A stretch of 64,000 bases of DNA from Corynebacterium breve (GTDB lineage Bacteria; Actinomycetota; Actinomycetes; Mycobacteriales; Mycobacteriaceae), in contig NZ_CP126969.1 of the NCBI RefSeq assembly GCF_030252165.1, positions 1,302,001 to 1,366,000 on the forward strand. The letters are read 5' to 3'. A program made the position numbers and the translations under genes. The stretch's first letter is position 1. Each line of letters begins with the position of its first letter. Positions 8,895 to 17,893 of the stretch are shown here, piece after piece. The notes under the pieces are model-generated. The model saw only the letters and a list, made by a program, of their open reading frames with translations. It was not told the origin of the DNA and did no database searches.

Positions 8895-9974
8895 CTATGC
8901 GAAGCCCTGGTAGCCCGGATTCGCTGGCGCGTCGTATTGAGGATTCTGCGGGATTGGCCCACCTGCCGCCTGGCGATACATGTGAACTGTGGTGAGCATC
9001 ATCGCAGGAGCAATGATCACTGTTGCAAGGCCAAGGGTCAAGACGATTACGAGTGTCGCCGCAAGTGCTACAACCACGGAGTACAGAATAAGCTTGCCGT
9101 AATTGCGCTTACCAGCATCAAATGCCATTGCGAAGGCCTGGCCGATACCCTTGGCGCGCCCCTCGACCGCGAAGTGGATCGGGAACATGATGAATGGGCC
9201 GATCAGCAAACTGACGATTCCGGCAAGCGCCACTACTCCAATCATCGGCCCCATTGCACTGGTGAGTTGCTCTGGGGTCGGCTCGGTACCCAAGTCGTTC
9301 ATCAGGCTTCCACCCATGCCCCACCCAAAGGCATAACCGACCCCGGAGGAAATCGCCGTAATGATGATCGAGACGATGAACGCGGGAACGAAGTGGACGT
9401 CCTTAGTCAGATCCGAGTAGGACGCTTTGTGCTTATCTACCTGCCAAATCATGCCGCGCAACACAAAGACCATCAGAGCGGAAGTTGCAAGGCTGACGAT
9501 GATATCCCACACTGCCGTCGCAAACATCGAACCGGTGGCACCGAACAACATGCCACCGCCGCCAGCGACAACCATAATGACGATACCCGACGCGATCGCA
9601 CCGAGAATCCAAACAAAGGCGTTGCTGAAGGTTACGGAGAAGCCCCACTTAAGCGCACGCATAACGTGAATCCGACCATCAGTGTTCACCATCGGAGGTT
9701 GGCTCTCCGCTTGCACGGCGTACCCAGATGGCGAATCTGGGTAGGCTCCGTAGCCTGACGTTGGCTGCTGGTATTGCTGGTATTGCTGATTCTGTTGATT
9801 CTGCTGACCGAATCCCTGAGTATCTTCAGGATGGGGTGTCGCTGGGTACTCTGGGAATCCACCAGCCGGCTGGTGTGGCTGCTGCGGGCTTTGGGACCCG
9901 TCAAAAGGATTTGATCCCTCACCCGGGAAATTCGGATATCCCGAATTGTTGTTGTCGTTCGGTGGCGTGGTCAT
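8895..9974 (-). CDS. Polytopic membrane protein with Gln/Tyr-rich N-terminus (paralogue 2)
   Basis: A 359-residue protein. Residues 1-95 are disordered and contain a run of Gln-Asn-Gln-Gln-Tyr units (near residues 57-70). It then has N-T-D-G-R-I-H-V-M-R-A-L-K-W, homologous to the same point in its neighbour, followed by about six membrane helices (for example G-I-V-I-M-V-V-A-G-G-G-G and V-V-V-A-L-A-A-T-L-V-I-V-L). It ends with V-H-M-Y-R-Q-A-A-G-G-P-I-P, then a short Pro/Asn tail. It is a tandem paralogue of the 7767-8741 gene. A signal peptide is absent; the N-terminus is probably cytoplasmic. Function unknown. Confidence 0.75.
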   Translation of the reverse strand: MTTPPNDNNNSGYPNFPGEGSNPFDGSQSPQQPHQPAGGFPEYPATPHPEDTQGFGQQNQQNQQYQQYQQPTSGYGAYPDSPSGYAVQAESQPPMVNTDGRIHVMRALKWGFSVTFSNAFVWILGAIASGIVIMVVAGGGGMLFGATGSMFATAVWDIIVSLATSALMVFVLRGMIWQVDKHKASYSDLTKDVHFVPAFIVSIIITAISSGVGYAFGWGMGGSLMNDLGTEPTPEQLTSAMGPMIGVVALAGIVSLLIGPFIMFPIHFAVEGRAKGIGQAFAMAFDAGKRNYGKLILYSVVVALAATLVIVLTLGLATVIIAPAMMLTTVHMYRQAAGGPIPQNPQYDAPANPGYQGFA

Positions 9975-10090
9975 CTGACCGATCCTTTCCTAGAGCTTGT
10001 TTGTTCACTTAAACACTAACCCGATCCGGCTCAGATTATCGTGCCTCAATCAACACCGCTATGCGATCCCGCTAGACTTCATAAACAGCC

Positions 10091-13000
10091 ATGACTACTT
10101 CTCCTCCTTCACGCGATGATTTGCTCGCCCGCCTAGACCACGTGTCGCTAGCTGATGCTCGCCGGTTCTCTCGGCGGCTTCGTAAGGCTCGCGCTCCGCA
10201 GGCGTTGTCCGCCATTGCCCGGGACATCGACGAGGCCGCGGCTCGAGTTTCGCTTATCGACGACACCGTTCCCGTCATCACCTACCCAGAGGAACTGCCC
10301 GTATCGGAACGTCGGGAAGACATCATGGAGCTCATCCGTGACAATCAGGTAGTCATCATCGCTGGTGAGACCGGCTCGGGCAAGACCACCCAGATACCGA
10401 AGATGCTTTTGGAACTAGGCCGTGGCAGACGTGGCCTTATCGGCCACACCCAGCCGCGACGCCTTGCTGCACGCACGGTGGCAGAACGTATTGCGGACGA
10501 ACTCGGTCAAGAAATCGGTCAGTCGGTTGGCTACGCTATTCGCTTTGATGACCGCGTGTCGCAGTCGTCGGCAGTCAAGCTCATGACCGACGGTATTCTG
10601 CTCGCTGAGATGCAGCGCGACCGCTTTCTCAATGCCTACGACACCATCATCATCGACGAGGCACACGAACGTTCTCTTAATATCGACTTCCTGCTGGGCT
10701 ATCTCAAGCAGCTACTCCCACGTCGCAAGGATCTGAAGGTCATCATTACGTCCGCAACGATCGACCCTGAGCGATTCGCGCGCCACTTCGCTGCCGCTGA
10801 TGGCACGCCTGCCCCTATCATCGAGGTTTCAGGACGCACTTATCCCGTAGAAATCCGCTATCGCCCGTTAGAACAGCAAGTTGGCGATCGCACCGTTGAT
10901 ATCGACATGTTCGACGGTTTGATCCACGCCCTCCAAGAACTCATGGCGGAAGGCGACGGAGACATCCTCTGCTTCTTCGCCGGCGAACGCGACATCCGTG
11001 ATGCTATGGAGGTCATCGAGGGCCAGAACTGGCGCGGGGTCGAAGTCACTCCCCTATTCGGACGGCTTTCCAACCAGGAACAGCATCGCGTGTTCTCCCC
11101 ACATTCTGGTCGCCGCATAGTGCTATCGACCAACATCGCGGAAACCTCGCTGACAGTGCCGGGCATCCACTATGTCATCGACACTGGCACCGCACGCATC
11201 TCTCGTTACTCCACGAGGACAAAAGTGCAGCGACTCCCTATCGAGGAGATTTCTCAGGCCTCGGCGAATCAGCGCTCCGGGCGCTGTGGCCGAGTAGCGG
11301 ACGGCATCGCCATCAGGCTGTATTCAGAAGACGACTTCAACTCTCGCCCGGAGTTCACCGACCCAGAGATCCTGCGGACAAACCTCGCCAGCGTCATCTT
11401 GCAGATGATTTCCCTACGCCTTGGCGAGATCACCGATTTCCCATTTATCCAGCCGCCGGATCACAAAGCGATCCGTGACGGTCTAGTCCTCCTAAACGAA
11501 CTCGGTGCGCTAGAAGCAAGCCAAGAACCCCGCTTGACGGCGATCGGCCGGGATCTAGCCAAGATCCCCGTAGATCCGCGCATGGCGCGCATGCTGGTTG
11601 AGGCGAACACCCTTGGTGTGCTGGACGATGTGACCGTGATCGTCTCCGCATTGACAATCCAGGACGTCCGCGAGCGCCCACTTGAGCTCCAAGCTCAGGC
11701 TGATCAGGCGCACGCTCGGTTCAAAGACTCGACCTCAGATTTTCTTTCTAGCCTAAAGTTGTGGGACTACATCAATGAATCCCGGGACGAACTTTCCGGT
11801 AATGCTTTCCGCAAGCGCATGAAGAAGGAATTTCTCCACTACATGCGCATCCGTGAGTGGTACGACTTGGTGCGGCAGCTTCGCGACGTTGAAAAACAGC
11901 TCGGATGGTCCAGCGCCGACCGCGTCGTCGGCACGCGTAACGAAGATGCGATCCACCAATCATTGCTGTCGGGGCTTTTGTCGAATATCGGCGCTCGCGA
12001 CGGCAATTCCAAAGAATTCCTCGGTGCTCGCGGGACGCGGTTTTTGATCTTTCCCGGATCTTCCTTAGCGAAGAAGCCACCGGAGTTCATCATGGCGGGA
12101 GAACTCGTAGAGACTTCCCGCCTGTGGGCGCGTAGTGTCGCAAAGATTCAACCCGCATGGGTAGAGAAGCTCGCTGGCAATTTGCTCAAACACTCCTATT
12201 CCGAGCCGGTGTGGTCGACCAAACGGGCAGCCGCGATGGTGCACCAAAAATCGATGTTGTACGGGGTCACCGTCGTAGCGGACCGTATGGTGCCCTATCA
12301 CCGCATCGACCAGGCAGCCGCCCGAAATATGTTCATCCGCAACGGGCTTATTGCGGGAGAGTGGAACACTCACCACAAATTCTTGAAGCACAACCAGCAG
12401 CTTCTCGACGAAGCCTCAGTTGTCGAAGACAAGGTTCGTCGCCGAGGCTTAGTCGTGGATGAAGACAGTCTTTTCGACTTCTATGACTCCCGTCTACCTG
12501 ATAATGCGACAACCGGACGCCATTTTGACTCCTGGTGGAAAAGGAAGCGCGAAGAGAACCCCGCGTTTCTCAACTTCGACCCAGAAGCTCTTGTCGACGA
12601 CGTTGAAGGGCATACCGATAACTCTTTCCCGGATACTTGGAAGCAAGGCAGCGTCACCTACGAGCTGCAGTACAAATTTGAGCCAGGAGACCCGTTCGAT
12701 GGTGTCACCGTCCTCATTCCTGTACCCCTGTTGGCAAACGTCGAGGGCGAAGATTTCCGCTGGTTAGTACCTGGACTCCGTACTGAACTAGTCACAGAAC
12801 TCATTCGTTCGCTTCCGAAAACGCTGCGCAAGACAGTGGTTCCAGCTCCTAACTTTGCAGAGCGTGCGACACCAAAACTGATTCCGTTTGAGTCGCCTTT
12901 GACTGATCAATTAGCTCAAGTGCTCCAGGAGATGGGAGCCAGAGGCATTAATGGTTCGGATTTTCGTCCTGAGCTTCTTCCCGCGCATCTGTCCATTACA

Positions 13001-13978
13001 TATGCAGCCATAGATAAACGTGGCATGGTCATTGACCACGATAAGGATCTTGCGGCTTTGCAGGATCGGCGCGCGGGACAGATTCGCTCCTCGGTATCTA
13101 AGGCTGGCCGGAAAGCTGAAACCAAGACAGTCAAAGAGTGGACTAAGGATTCCTTGGGATCTATCCCTGAGACTGTCTCTACTACTGTCGATGGAAATCA
13201 AGTAGAGGCATATCCCGCTTTGCAAGCTACATCGGACGGTGTCAAAGTCACTGTGCATCCTACGAGAGCTGCCGCCGAGGCATCCATGGTAACGGCGACA
13301 CTTACCATTTTGCTGCGGCAGATCACTGTTTCAACGTCGCAGATGATCAAAGGGTTGCCGCTACGGCAAAGGGTGGCGGTAGATCACTATCCGCATGGAG
13401 GCGCCGAAGGGCTTGTTGAAGATGCACGTGTGGCGGCGATCCGTGACTTGATGTTTGAGCACGGTGGACCAGTACGTTCTCCGGAAGAGTTTGACGCCTT
13501 GGTTGCCAAGGTAAAGCCAGATGTAGCGGGCAAAGTACGTCGTTCTGTCGTCATGATTGCTCCTGGGCTGGTCGAGTATGCCAACATCGCCACAGAACTG
13601 CAAAAGTGGGAAGGTCCAGCAATCGATGACATGCGCAAGCAGCTGGATTTCATCCTGCCGAAGCATGCAATCACTATTCACGGGATTGAGAACCTCCAAC
13701 ATATTCCCCGCTACATGGACGCGATGGGCACCCGCTTAGAGGAAATGTCTTTCGATCCCGAACGGGACGCCGATCGACAGTCTGTGGTAAATAATGTCGA
13801 AGCTTACTTGCATAATAAGCTGAATCACCTGCCGGCTGGGCGTGAGAAGACAAAAGAGGTCAAAGACATCCTCTGGCGTATTCAAGAGCTTCGCGTGAGC
13901 CTGTTTGCACAACGACTAGGAACTCCCAAACCAGTTTCTGAGCGCCGCATTCAGAAAATGGTCGATAAGCTTCGATAA
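10091..13978 (+). CDS. hrpA: ATP-dependent RNA helicase HrpA (DEAH box)
   Basis: A 1295-residue DEAH-family helicase, the usual length of HrpA. Walker A is G-E-T-G-S-G-K-T-T-Q near residue 92, motif II is D-E-A-H near 190, motif III is S-A-T, and motif VI is Q-R-S-G-R-C-G-R near 396. The helicase-associated and OB-fold regions follow, and the long C-terminal half is the DUF3418 region typical of HrpA. It probably acts in mRNA processing or ribosome rescue; E. coli HrpA resolves stalled or collided ribosomes. It starts 116 bp from the divergent membrane-protein gene. No good ribosome site precedes the ATG. It converges with nrdR (20 bp gap). Confidence 0.95.
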   Translation: MTTSPPSRDDLLARLDHVSLADARRFSRRLRKARAPQALSAIARDIDEAAARVSLIDDTVPVITYPEELPVSERREDIMELIRDNQVVIIAGETGSGKTTQIPKMLLELGRGRRGLIGHTQPRRLAARTVAERIADELGQEIGQSVGYAIRFDDRVSQSSAVKLMTDGILLAEMQRDRFLNAYDTIIIDEAHERSLNIDFLLGYLKQLLPRRKDLKVIITSATIDPERFARHFAAADGTPAPIIEVSGRTYPVEIRYRPLEQQVGDRTVDIDMFDGLIHALQELMAEGDGDILCFFAGERDIRDAMEVIEGQNWRGVEVTPLFGRLSNQEQHRVFSPHSGRRIVLSTNIAETSLTVPGIHYVIDTGTARISRYSTRTKVQRLPIEEISQASANQRSGRCGRVADGIAIRLYSEDDFNSRPEFTDPEILRTNLASVILQMISLRLGEITDFPFIQPPDHKAIRDGLVLLNELGALEASQEPRLTAIGRDLAKIPVDPRMARMLVEANTLGVLDDVTVIVSALTIQDVRERPLELQAQADQAHARFKDSTSDFLSSLKLWDYINESRDELSGNAFRKRMKKEFLHYMRIREWYDLVRQLRDVEKQLGWSSADRVVGTRNEDAIHQSLLSGLLSNIGARDGNSKEFLGARGTRFLIFPGSSLAKKPPEFIMAGELVETSRLWARSVAKIQPAWVEKLAGNLLKHSYSEPVWSTKRAAAMVHQKSMLYGVTVVADRMVPYHRIDQAAARNMFIRNGLIAGEWNTHHKFLKHNQQLLDEASVVEDKVRRRGLVVDEDSLFDFYDSRLPDNATTGRHFDSWWKRKREENPAFLNFDPEALVDDVEGHTDNSFPDTWKQGSVTYELQYKFEPGDPFDGVTVLIPVPLLANVEGEDFRWLVPGLRTELVTELIRSLPKTLRKTVVPAPNFAERATPKLIPFESPLTDQLAQVLQEMGARGINGSDFRPELLPAHLSITYAAIDKRGMVIDHDKDLAALQDRRAGQIRSSVSKAGRKAETKTVKEWTKDSLGSIPETVSTTVDGNQVEAYPALQATSDGVKVTVHPTRAAAEASMVTATLTILLRQITVSTSQMIKGLPLRQRVAVDHYPHGGAEGLVEDARVAAIRDLMFEHGGPVRSPEEFDALVAKVKPDVAGKVRRSVVMIAPGLVEYANIATELQKWEGPAIDDMRKQLDFILPKHAITIHGIENLQHIPRYMDAMGTRLEEMSFDPERDADRQSVVNNVEAYLHNKLNHLPAGREKTKEVKDILWRIQELRVSLFAQRLGTPKPVSERRIQKMVDKLR

Positions 13979-13998
13979 ACTCCGGCGCCCCTCGTCGT

Positions 13999-14454
13999 CT
14001 AGTACTCGCGGTCGCGACGTCTCATCAATCGTATTTCAGACTCGAAATCATCGGCGCTTTCGAATGATTTGTACACCGATGCGAAACGCAGGTATGCGAC
14101 TTCGTCTAGTGCACGTAAGGGTTCCAGAATCGCAAGTCCAATCTCATTGGCATTGATCTGCGAACTACCCTGGCTACGAACAGTTTCCTCGACTTCTTGG
14201 GCAAGTCGTTTCAGTGCATCGTCAGTAACATCTCTCCCCTGGCATGCACGTCGCACGCCGGTAATGACTTTGTCACGATCGAAAGGCTCTGACAGGCCAT
14301 TCCTCTTGACTACAGTAAGTACGGCCTTCTCAATCGTTGTAAAGCGGCCATTGCATTCCACGCACTCCCGACGCCGTCTAATTGAGGACCCTGAATCAAT
14401 GATTCGAGAATCTATGACACGTGACGAGTCATTGTGGCAAAAAGGGCAATGCAC
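13999..14454 (-). CDS. nrdR: Transcriptional repressor NrdR of ribonucleotide reductase genes
   Basis: A 151-residue protein, the standard length. The N-terminal zinc ribbon has C-P-F-C at residues 3-6 and C-V-E-C near residues 31-34. The ATP-cone domain follows ([15 protein letters not shown]). NrdR binds ATP/dATP through the cone and represses nrd genes. It lies between hrpA and divS/lexA, as in C. glutamicum. Confidence 0.95.
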   Translation of the reverse strand: MHCPFCHNDSSRVIDSRIIDSGSSIRRRRECVECNGRFTTIEKAVLTVVKRNGLSEPFDRDKVITGVRRACQGRDVTDDALKRLAQEVEETVRSQGSSQINANEIGLAILEPLRALDEVAYLRFASVYKSFESADDFESEIRLMRRRDREY

Positions 14455-14571
14455 AGGTATTTTCCGTCCTCTTGGTTGGCCTTGATTCTAGGGCGCGCGT
14501 AAGGATTCAGCGAGCCACCAACCATAGAGTTTAGCCTTCGTATGCCAACCCAGTCCGACGATATCGATCAA

Positions 14572-14934
14572 TTACCGCACTCCGGCATATGTCACTTGGT
14601 CAGCCCCAGCAGACCCAGTCGTATCCTCGCCAAACGCTCCACCGAATGCCGACCCGATAATCAAGCTCAATCCGAGCACACTACCGAGCACCAAATTGCG
14701 CCCCATCTCGCGACGAGTTTCGAACGCTTTGCAATTTTCTCGCGTAGTGGCTTTGGCCTGTTGGCGACCTAATGATTCTGTTCGATCAGTGCTTCGAATT
14801 GTTCGAACACTCGCAGCACTCTGACGACCTAGCGGAGGTCGGCCCAAATCCCACATGGCAGCAGGAGGGACGACTGAAGAACGGGATGAGTTATAAGTTG
14901 TACCTGTAGTGTTGCTATCCATCTGGAGTGTCAT
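14572..14934 (-). CDS. divS: SOS-inducible cell division suppressor DivS-like protein
   Basis: About 120 residues. The start M-T-L-Q-M-D-S at 14934 is preferred because AGGGA lies 7-8 nt upstream; the codon at 14961 has none. The central part is basic and disordered. A single membrane helix (L-V-L-G-S-V-L-G-L-S-L-I-I-G-S-A-F) at about residues 83-105 is followed by a short external tail. It is divergent from lexA and next to nrdR, the position of divS in C. glutamicum, where it is induced by DNA damage and stops cell division. No LysM domain, which the mycobacterial counterpart carries, is present. Identity rests mostly on position, so it is moderate. Confidence 0.7.
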   Translation of the reverse strand: MTLQMDSNTTGTTYNSSRSSVVPPAAMWDLGRPPLGRQSAASVRTIRSTDRTESLGRQQAKATTRENCKAFETRREMGRNLVLGSVLGLSLIIGSAFGGAFGEDTTGSAGADQVTYAGVR

Positions 14935-14984
14935 TTTCGTTTCCCTTTCACTGTGATCCAATCATAGGACTGGACCCCGACAGT

Positions 14985-15030
14985 TTCGAACAATCAATCC
15001 GTTCACGTGTTCGAATTAGCTTCTATGTTC
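14985..15030. promoter_or_regulatory. Candidate LexA (SOS) boxes between divS and lexA
   Basis: The best site is CCGTTCACGTGTTCGA at 14999-15014, matching the actinobacterial SOS consensus TCGAAC-R-N-R-TGTTCGA at 13 of 16 positions. A TCGAAC half-site occurs at 14986-14991 and a TGTTCGA half-site near 15025. Such spacing would let LexA control both its own gene and divS. Confidence 0.55.
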
Positions 15031-15143
15031 GATTTATACCAGCACTGAATATTTTTGTCTAGCGCTGGGCACCGAAGTCGAACAAACTTGCAGTTTCGTG
15101 CTACACATAGAGGTAACGATTCGCATCAAGATCAGGAGCAATC

Positions 15144-15830
15144 ATGGCGCGCCCCAAAAACTCGACATCAAAACCAGACCCGTCAAAACTGTCCGCCCGT
15201 CAGAAGCGGATCCTCGAAGTCATTCAGGATGCCGTCGTCCTGCGCGGTTATCCGCCGAGCATCAGGGAGATTGGTGACGCAGCAGGACTTCAGTCCACGT
15301 CCTCTGTGGCGTACCAACTCAAAGAGCTTGAGAAGAAGGGATTTCTGCGACGAGATCCAAACAAGCCCCGCGCTGTCGACCTGCGTCATTTGCCAAACTC
15401 GACTCTGAAAAAGAAGAAGTCCGACACCCCACAGCCAGCGCCAGAAGACACGGTTCAAACAAGTTTCGTTCCAGTGGTCGGACAGATTGCCGCAGGAAAT
15501 CCCATCCTCGCGGAGCAGCACATCGACGAGTACTACCCAATGCCCGCAGACATTGTTGGCGAGGGCGAGATTTACATGCTCCAGGTAGTTGGCGAGTCGA
15601 TGCGAGACGCAGGGATCCTCGACGGCGACTGGGTAATTGTTCGGGCACAACCGATCGCCGAGGAAGGTGAATTCGTTGCCGCGCTGCTCGATGGCGAAGC
15701 AACCGTAAAGGAGTTTCACCGAGACTCCACCGGTGTCTGGCTTCTTCCACACAACGAAGCTTTTGCTCCGATCCCAGCAGAGGACGCAGAGATCATGGGC
15801 AAGGTTGTGTCGGTGATGCGCAAGCTTTAG
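15144..15830 (+). CDS. lexA: SOS repressor LexA
   Basis: A 228-residue repressor. The N-terminal winged HTH (R-Q-K-R-I-L-E-V-I through S-I-R-E-I-G-D-A-A-G-L-Q-S) is complete. The self-cleavage site is A-G in Q-I-A-A-G-N-P; the catalytic serine is in V-G-E-S-M-R-D and the lysine in G-E-A-T-V-K-E. AGGAGC precedes the ATG. RecA filaments stimulate its autocleavage, derepressing divS, recA and others. Probable operator copies lie in the divS/lexA gap. Confidence 0.96.
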   Translation: MARPKNSTSKPDPSKLSARQKRILEVIQDAVVLRGYPPSIREIGDAAGLQSTSSVAYQLKELEKKGFLRRDPNKPRAVDLRHLPNSTLKKKKSDTPQPAPEDTVQTSFVPVVGQIAAGNPILAEQHIDEYYPMPADIVGEGEIYMLQVVGESMRDAGILDGDWVIVRAQPIAEEGEFVAALLDGEATVKEFHRDSTGVWLLPHNEAFAPIPAEDAEIMGKVVSVMRKL

Positions 15831-15910
15831 CTCTCGGTGAAGCCTTTTCTGTACCTCAGTCGCACTTTAGCTACACCCTGACGGGGGAATCGGGCATCAA
15901 CTCACATACT

Positions 15911-15930
15911 CGGACATGCTTTGTTTGAAA
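15911..15930 (+). promoter_or_regulatory. Candidate SugR-type operator (site 1)
   Basis: CGGACAT followed after three bases by TTGTTTG. The same two words occur inverted and closer together at 16812-16830, upstream of the phosphofructokinase gene. The pairing suggests a shared regulator; identity with SugR binding is an inference only. Confidence 0.3.
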
Positions 15931-15987
15931 GAATGGCGATATCGAAGACAGTTGACTTTCCCAATTCACTACTAGGGAGCATTTTCT

Positions 15988-16767
15988 ATGTACGCCGAAG
16001 AACGACGCCGCCAGATTGCATCCCTCACCGCAGTTGAAGGGCGCGTAAACGTTACTGAACTTTCCGAAAAGTTCGACGTCACCGCGGAGACCATCCGACG
16101 TGACCTCGCCGTTCTAGATCGTGAGGGTGTCGTTCATCGCGTTCATGGTGGCGCCGTAGCTAGCCAGTCGTTCCTCACCGCTGAGTTCACCCTAGACTCT
16201 CGTTTCCGTTCCTCCCCTTCTGCGAAATCCGCTATTGCACGTGAGGCGCTGCACTTTCTACCAGGCAAAGACGGAAGTGTATTTCTTGATGCAGGCACGA
16301 CGACCAACGCGCTAGCAGACCTGATGCGTGACCACCCCAACGCCGAGGACTGGTCGATTGTCACAAATTCCCTACCCATCGCACTTGAGCTATCGGGTGC
16401 TGGCCTGTCCAACGTTCAGCTCCTAGGTGGAAGCGTTCGCGCGATCACTCAAGCGGTTGTCGGCGACACGGCTCTGCGAACCCTCGCTCTCATGCGTGCA
16501 GACGTTGCCTTCATCGGCACAAACGCCCTCACAATTGATCATGGATTATCTACCGCAGATGCCCAAGAGGCCGCTGTTAAATCATCAATGGTTACCAATG
16601 CTCGTAAAGTTATCGTCCTCACCGACTCCACCAAGTTGGGCAACGATTACCTAGTCAGCTTCGCCTCTCTAGATTCCATCGATGTCATAGTTACCGACGA
16701 CGAAGCCCCGGAGAGTTTCGTATCGGAACTACGTGAACGTGGGATTGAAGTAGTTCTCGCCTCCTAA
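15988..16767 (+). CDS. sugR: DeoR-family sugar/PTS regulator, SugR-like
   Basis: A 259-residue DeoR regulator. The N-terminal HTH (Y-A-E-E-R-R-R-Q-I-A through T-A-E-T-I-R-R-D-L) and the C-terminal sugar-phosphate sensor domain (F-L-D-A-G-T-T-T-N-A-L and D-S-T-K-L-G) are intact. The start M-Y-A-E-E-R-R-R is preceded by GGGAGC. Its N-terminus and its place next to lexA fit C. glutamicum SugR as I remember it, which represses pts and glycolytic genes and is relieved by fructose 1-phosphate. FruR is the alternative. It is followed at 16912 by phosphofructokinase and the fructose PTS genes on the same strand. Confidence 0.75.
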   Translation: MYAEERRRQIASLTAVEGRVNVTELSEKFDVTAETIRRDLAVLDREGVVHRVHGGAVASQSFLTAEFTLDSRFRSSPSAKSAIAREALHFLPGKDGSVFLDAGTTTNALADLMRDHPNAEDWSIVTNSLPIALELSGAGLSNVQLLGGSVRAITQAVVGDTALRTLALMRADVAFIGTNALTIDHGLSTADAQEAAVKSSMVTNARKVIVLTDSTKLGNDYLVSFASLDSIDVIVTDDEAPESFVSELRERGIEVVLAS

Positions 16768-16811
16768 AAACACGCACAACCGGAGACATTTCCCACATTG
16801 GGTTGACCGAT

Positions 16812-16830
16812 CAAAAACAAACGGACATAC
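16812..16830 (+). promoter_or_regulatory. Candidate SugR-type operator (site 2)
   Basis: CAAAAACAAACGGACATAC contains CAAACGGACAT, carrying the same two words as site 1 at 15911. It lies about 82 bp upstream of the phosphofructokinase start. Binding by SugR is an inference. Confidence 0.3.
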
Positions 16831-16911
16831 TAGTAGGTAACGCAAAGTGGCATCAGTCACTCATATCGCCAAGTCCGCATTTGACCACAATTTACGTTGG
16901 GAGTATCTTCA

Positions 16912-17874
16912 ATGATCCTGACTTTCACACCAAACCCGGCAATAGACGCCACGCTTGTCATCGATGAACCACTCAGCCGTGGTGAAGTACATCGACCGTC
17001 TCAAGCACTCCGAAATCCAGGTGGCAAAGGCGTCAACGTTTCGCACGCTCTGGTTAAAGCCGGAGTAGAAACCACGGCCTTAGTCCCTGCCGCACCCACA
17101 GACACTTTTGTCAATTTGGCCAACGCGAGCAATATTCCGCTCATGCCCGTAGCGGTCCAGGGAAATGTGCGCACAAACACTGCAATCACCGAGCCCGACG
17201 GCACAACAACAAAGGTAAACGAACTCGGTGCGCCCCTCATCCCCGCAGACGTACAACGCCTCGCAGACCAACTTCTTACCGCATCGGCAGACGCTAGAGC
17301 CGTAGTCCTCGCTGGCTCTTTGCCACCAGGTGCTCCAGTGGACTGGTACCCACAACTTGTCAAGATGCTACGCAGCCAAAACCCGGCTCTGCTCATCGCC
17401 GTAGACACATCCGATGACCCTCTAGTTCAACTAGGCCAGCAACTCCGAACCAGTGCCCCAAACGTGCTCAAACCGAATGCGTTTGAGGTAGCTCAACTTA
17501 CCGGTGACGACGGTTATGCGTTAGAAGCCTCGGCTGAGGCAGGCGACTTCATTCCCGTTTTTGAAGCCGGAAAACAACTCCTCGCCGCTGGCATCGACGA
17601 GTTACTGATCACCCTCGGCGGCGCAGGAGCATGCTTAGTCACCCGCGAAGGTGCATGGTCTGCAACCCCACCTCCAACAGAAGTTCATTCCACAGTCGGC
17701 GCAGGCGATAGCTCCCTAGCTGGCTACCTCATTGGCCGTGTGTCAGGCCTGGAATTTCCGGAATGTCTTCGACTCGCCGTGGCCTATGGTTCCGCAGCAG
17801 CTGGGCTGCCCGGCACTGAAATTCCTACCCGGGAACAAGCCAATATCTCCCAAACAATCGTTTCTCAACTCTAA
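16912..17874 (+). CDS. fruK: 1-Phosphofructokinase (PfkB family)
   Basis: A 320-residue PfkB-family kinase. I start it at the ATG at 16912 (M-I-L-T-F-T-P-N-P-A-I-D), with GGGAG upstream; TTG at 16897 is less likely. The N-terminal N-P-G-G-K-G-V-N-V-S substrate-binding signature and the C-terminal A-G-D-S-S-L-A-G-Y, with the catalytic Asp of the G-A-G-D motif, are both present. It phosphorylates fructose 1-phosphate made by PtsF to fructose 1,6-bisphosphate. It is followed 19 bp on by ptsF, so cotranscription is likely. Confidence 0.92.
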   Translation: MILTFTPNPAIDATLVIDEPLSRGEVHRPSQALRNPGGKGVNVSHALVKAGVETTALVPAAPTDTFVNLANASNIPLMPVAVQGNVRTNTAITEPDGTTTKVNELGAPLIPADVQRLADQLLTASADARAVVLAGSLPPGAPVDWYPQLVKMLRSQNPALLIAVDTSDDPLVQLGQQLRTSAPNVLKPNAFEVAQLTGDDGYALEASAEAGDFIPVFEAGKQLLAAGIDELLITLGGAGACLVTREGAWSATPPPTEVHSTVGAGDSSLAGYLIGRVSGLEFPECLRLAVAYGSAAAGLPGTEIPTREQANISQTIVSQL

Positions 17875-17893
17875 TTCAATAAGGACTCTCGCC

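Noticed and set aside
17732-17893. Earlier start for ptsF
   Set aside because: It lies inside fruK; the ATG at 17894 has a ribosome site and the family N-terminus.
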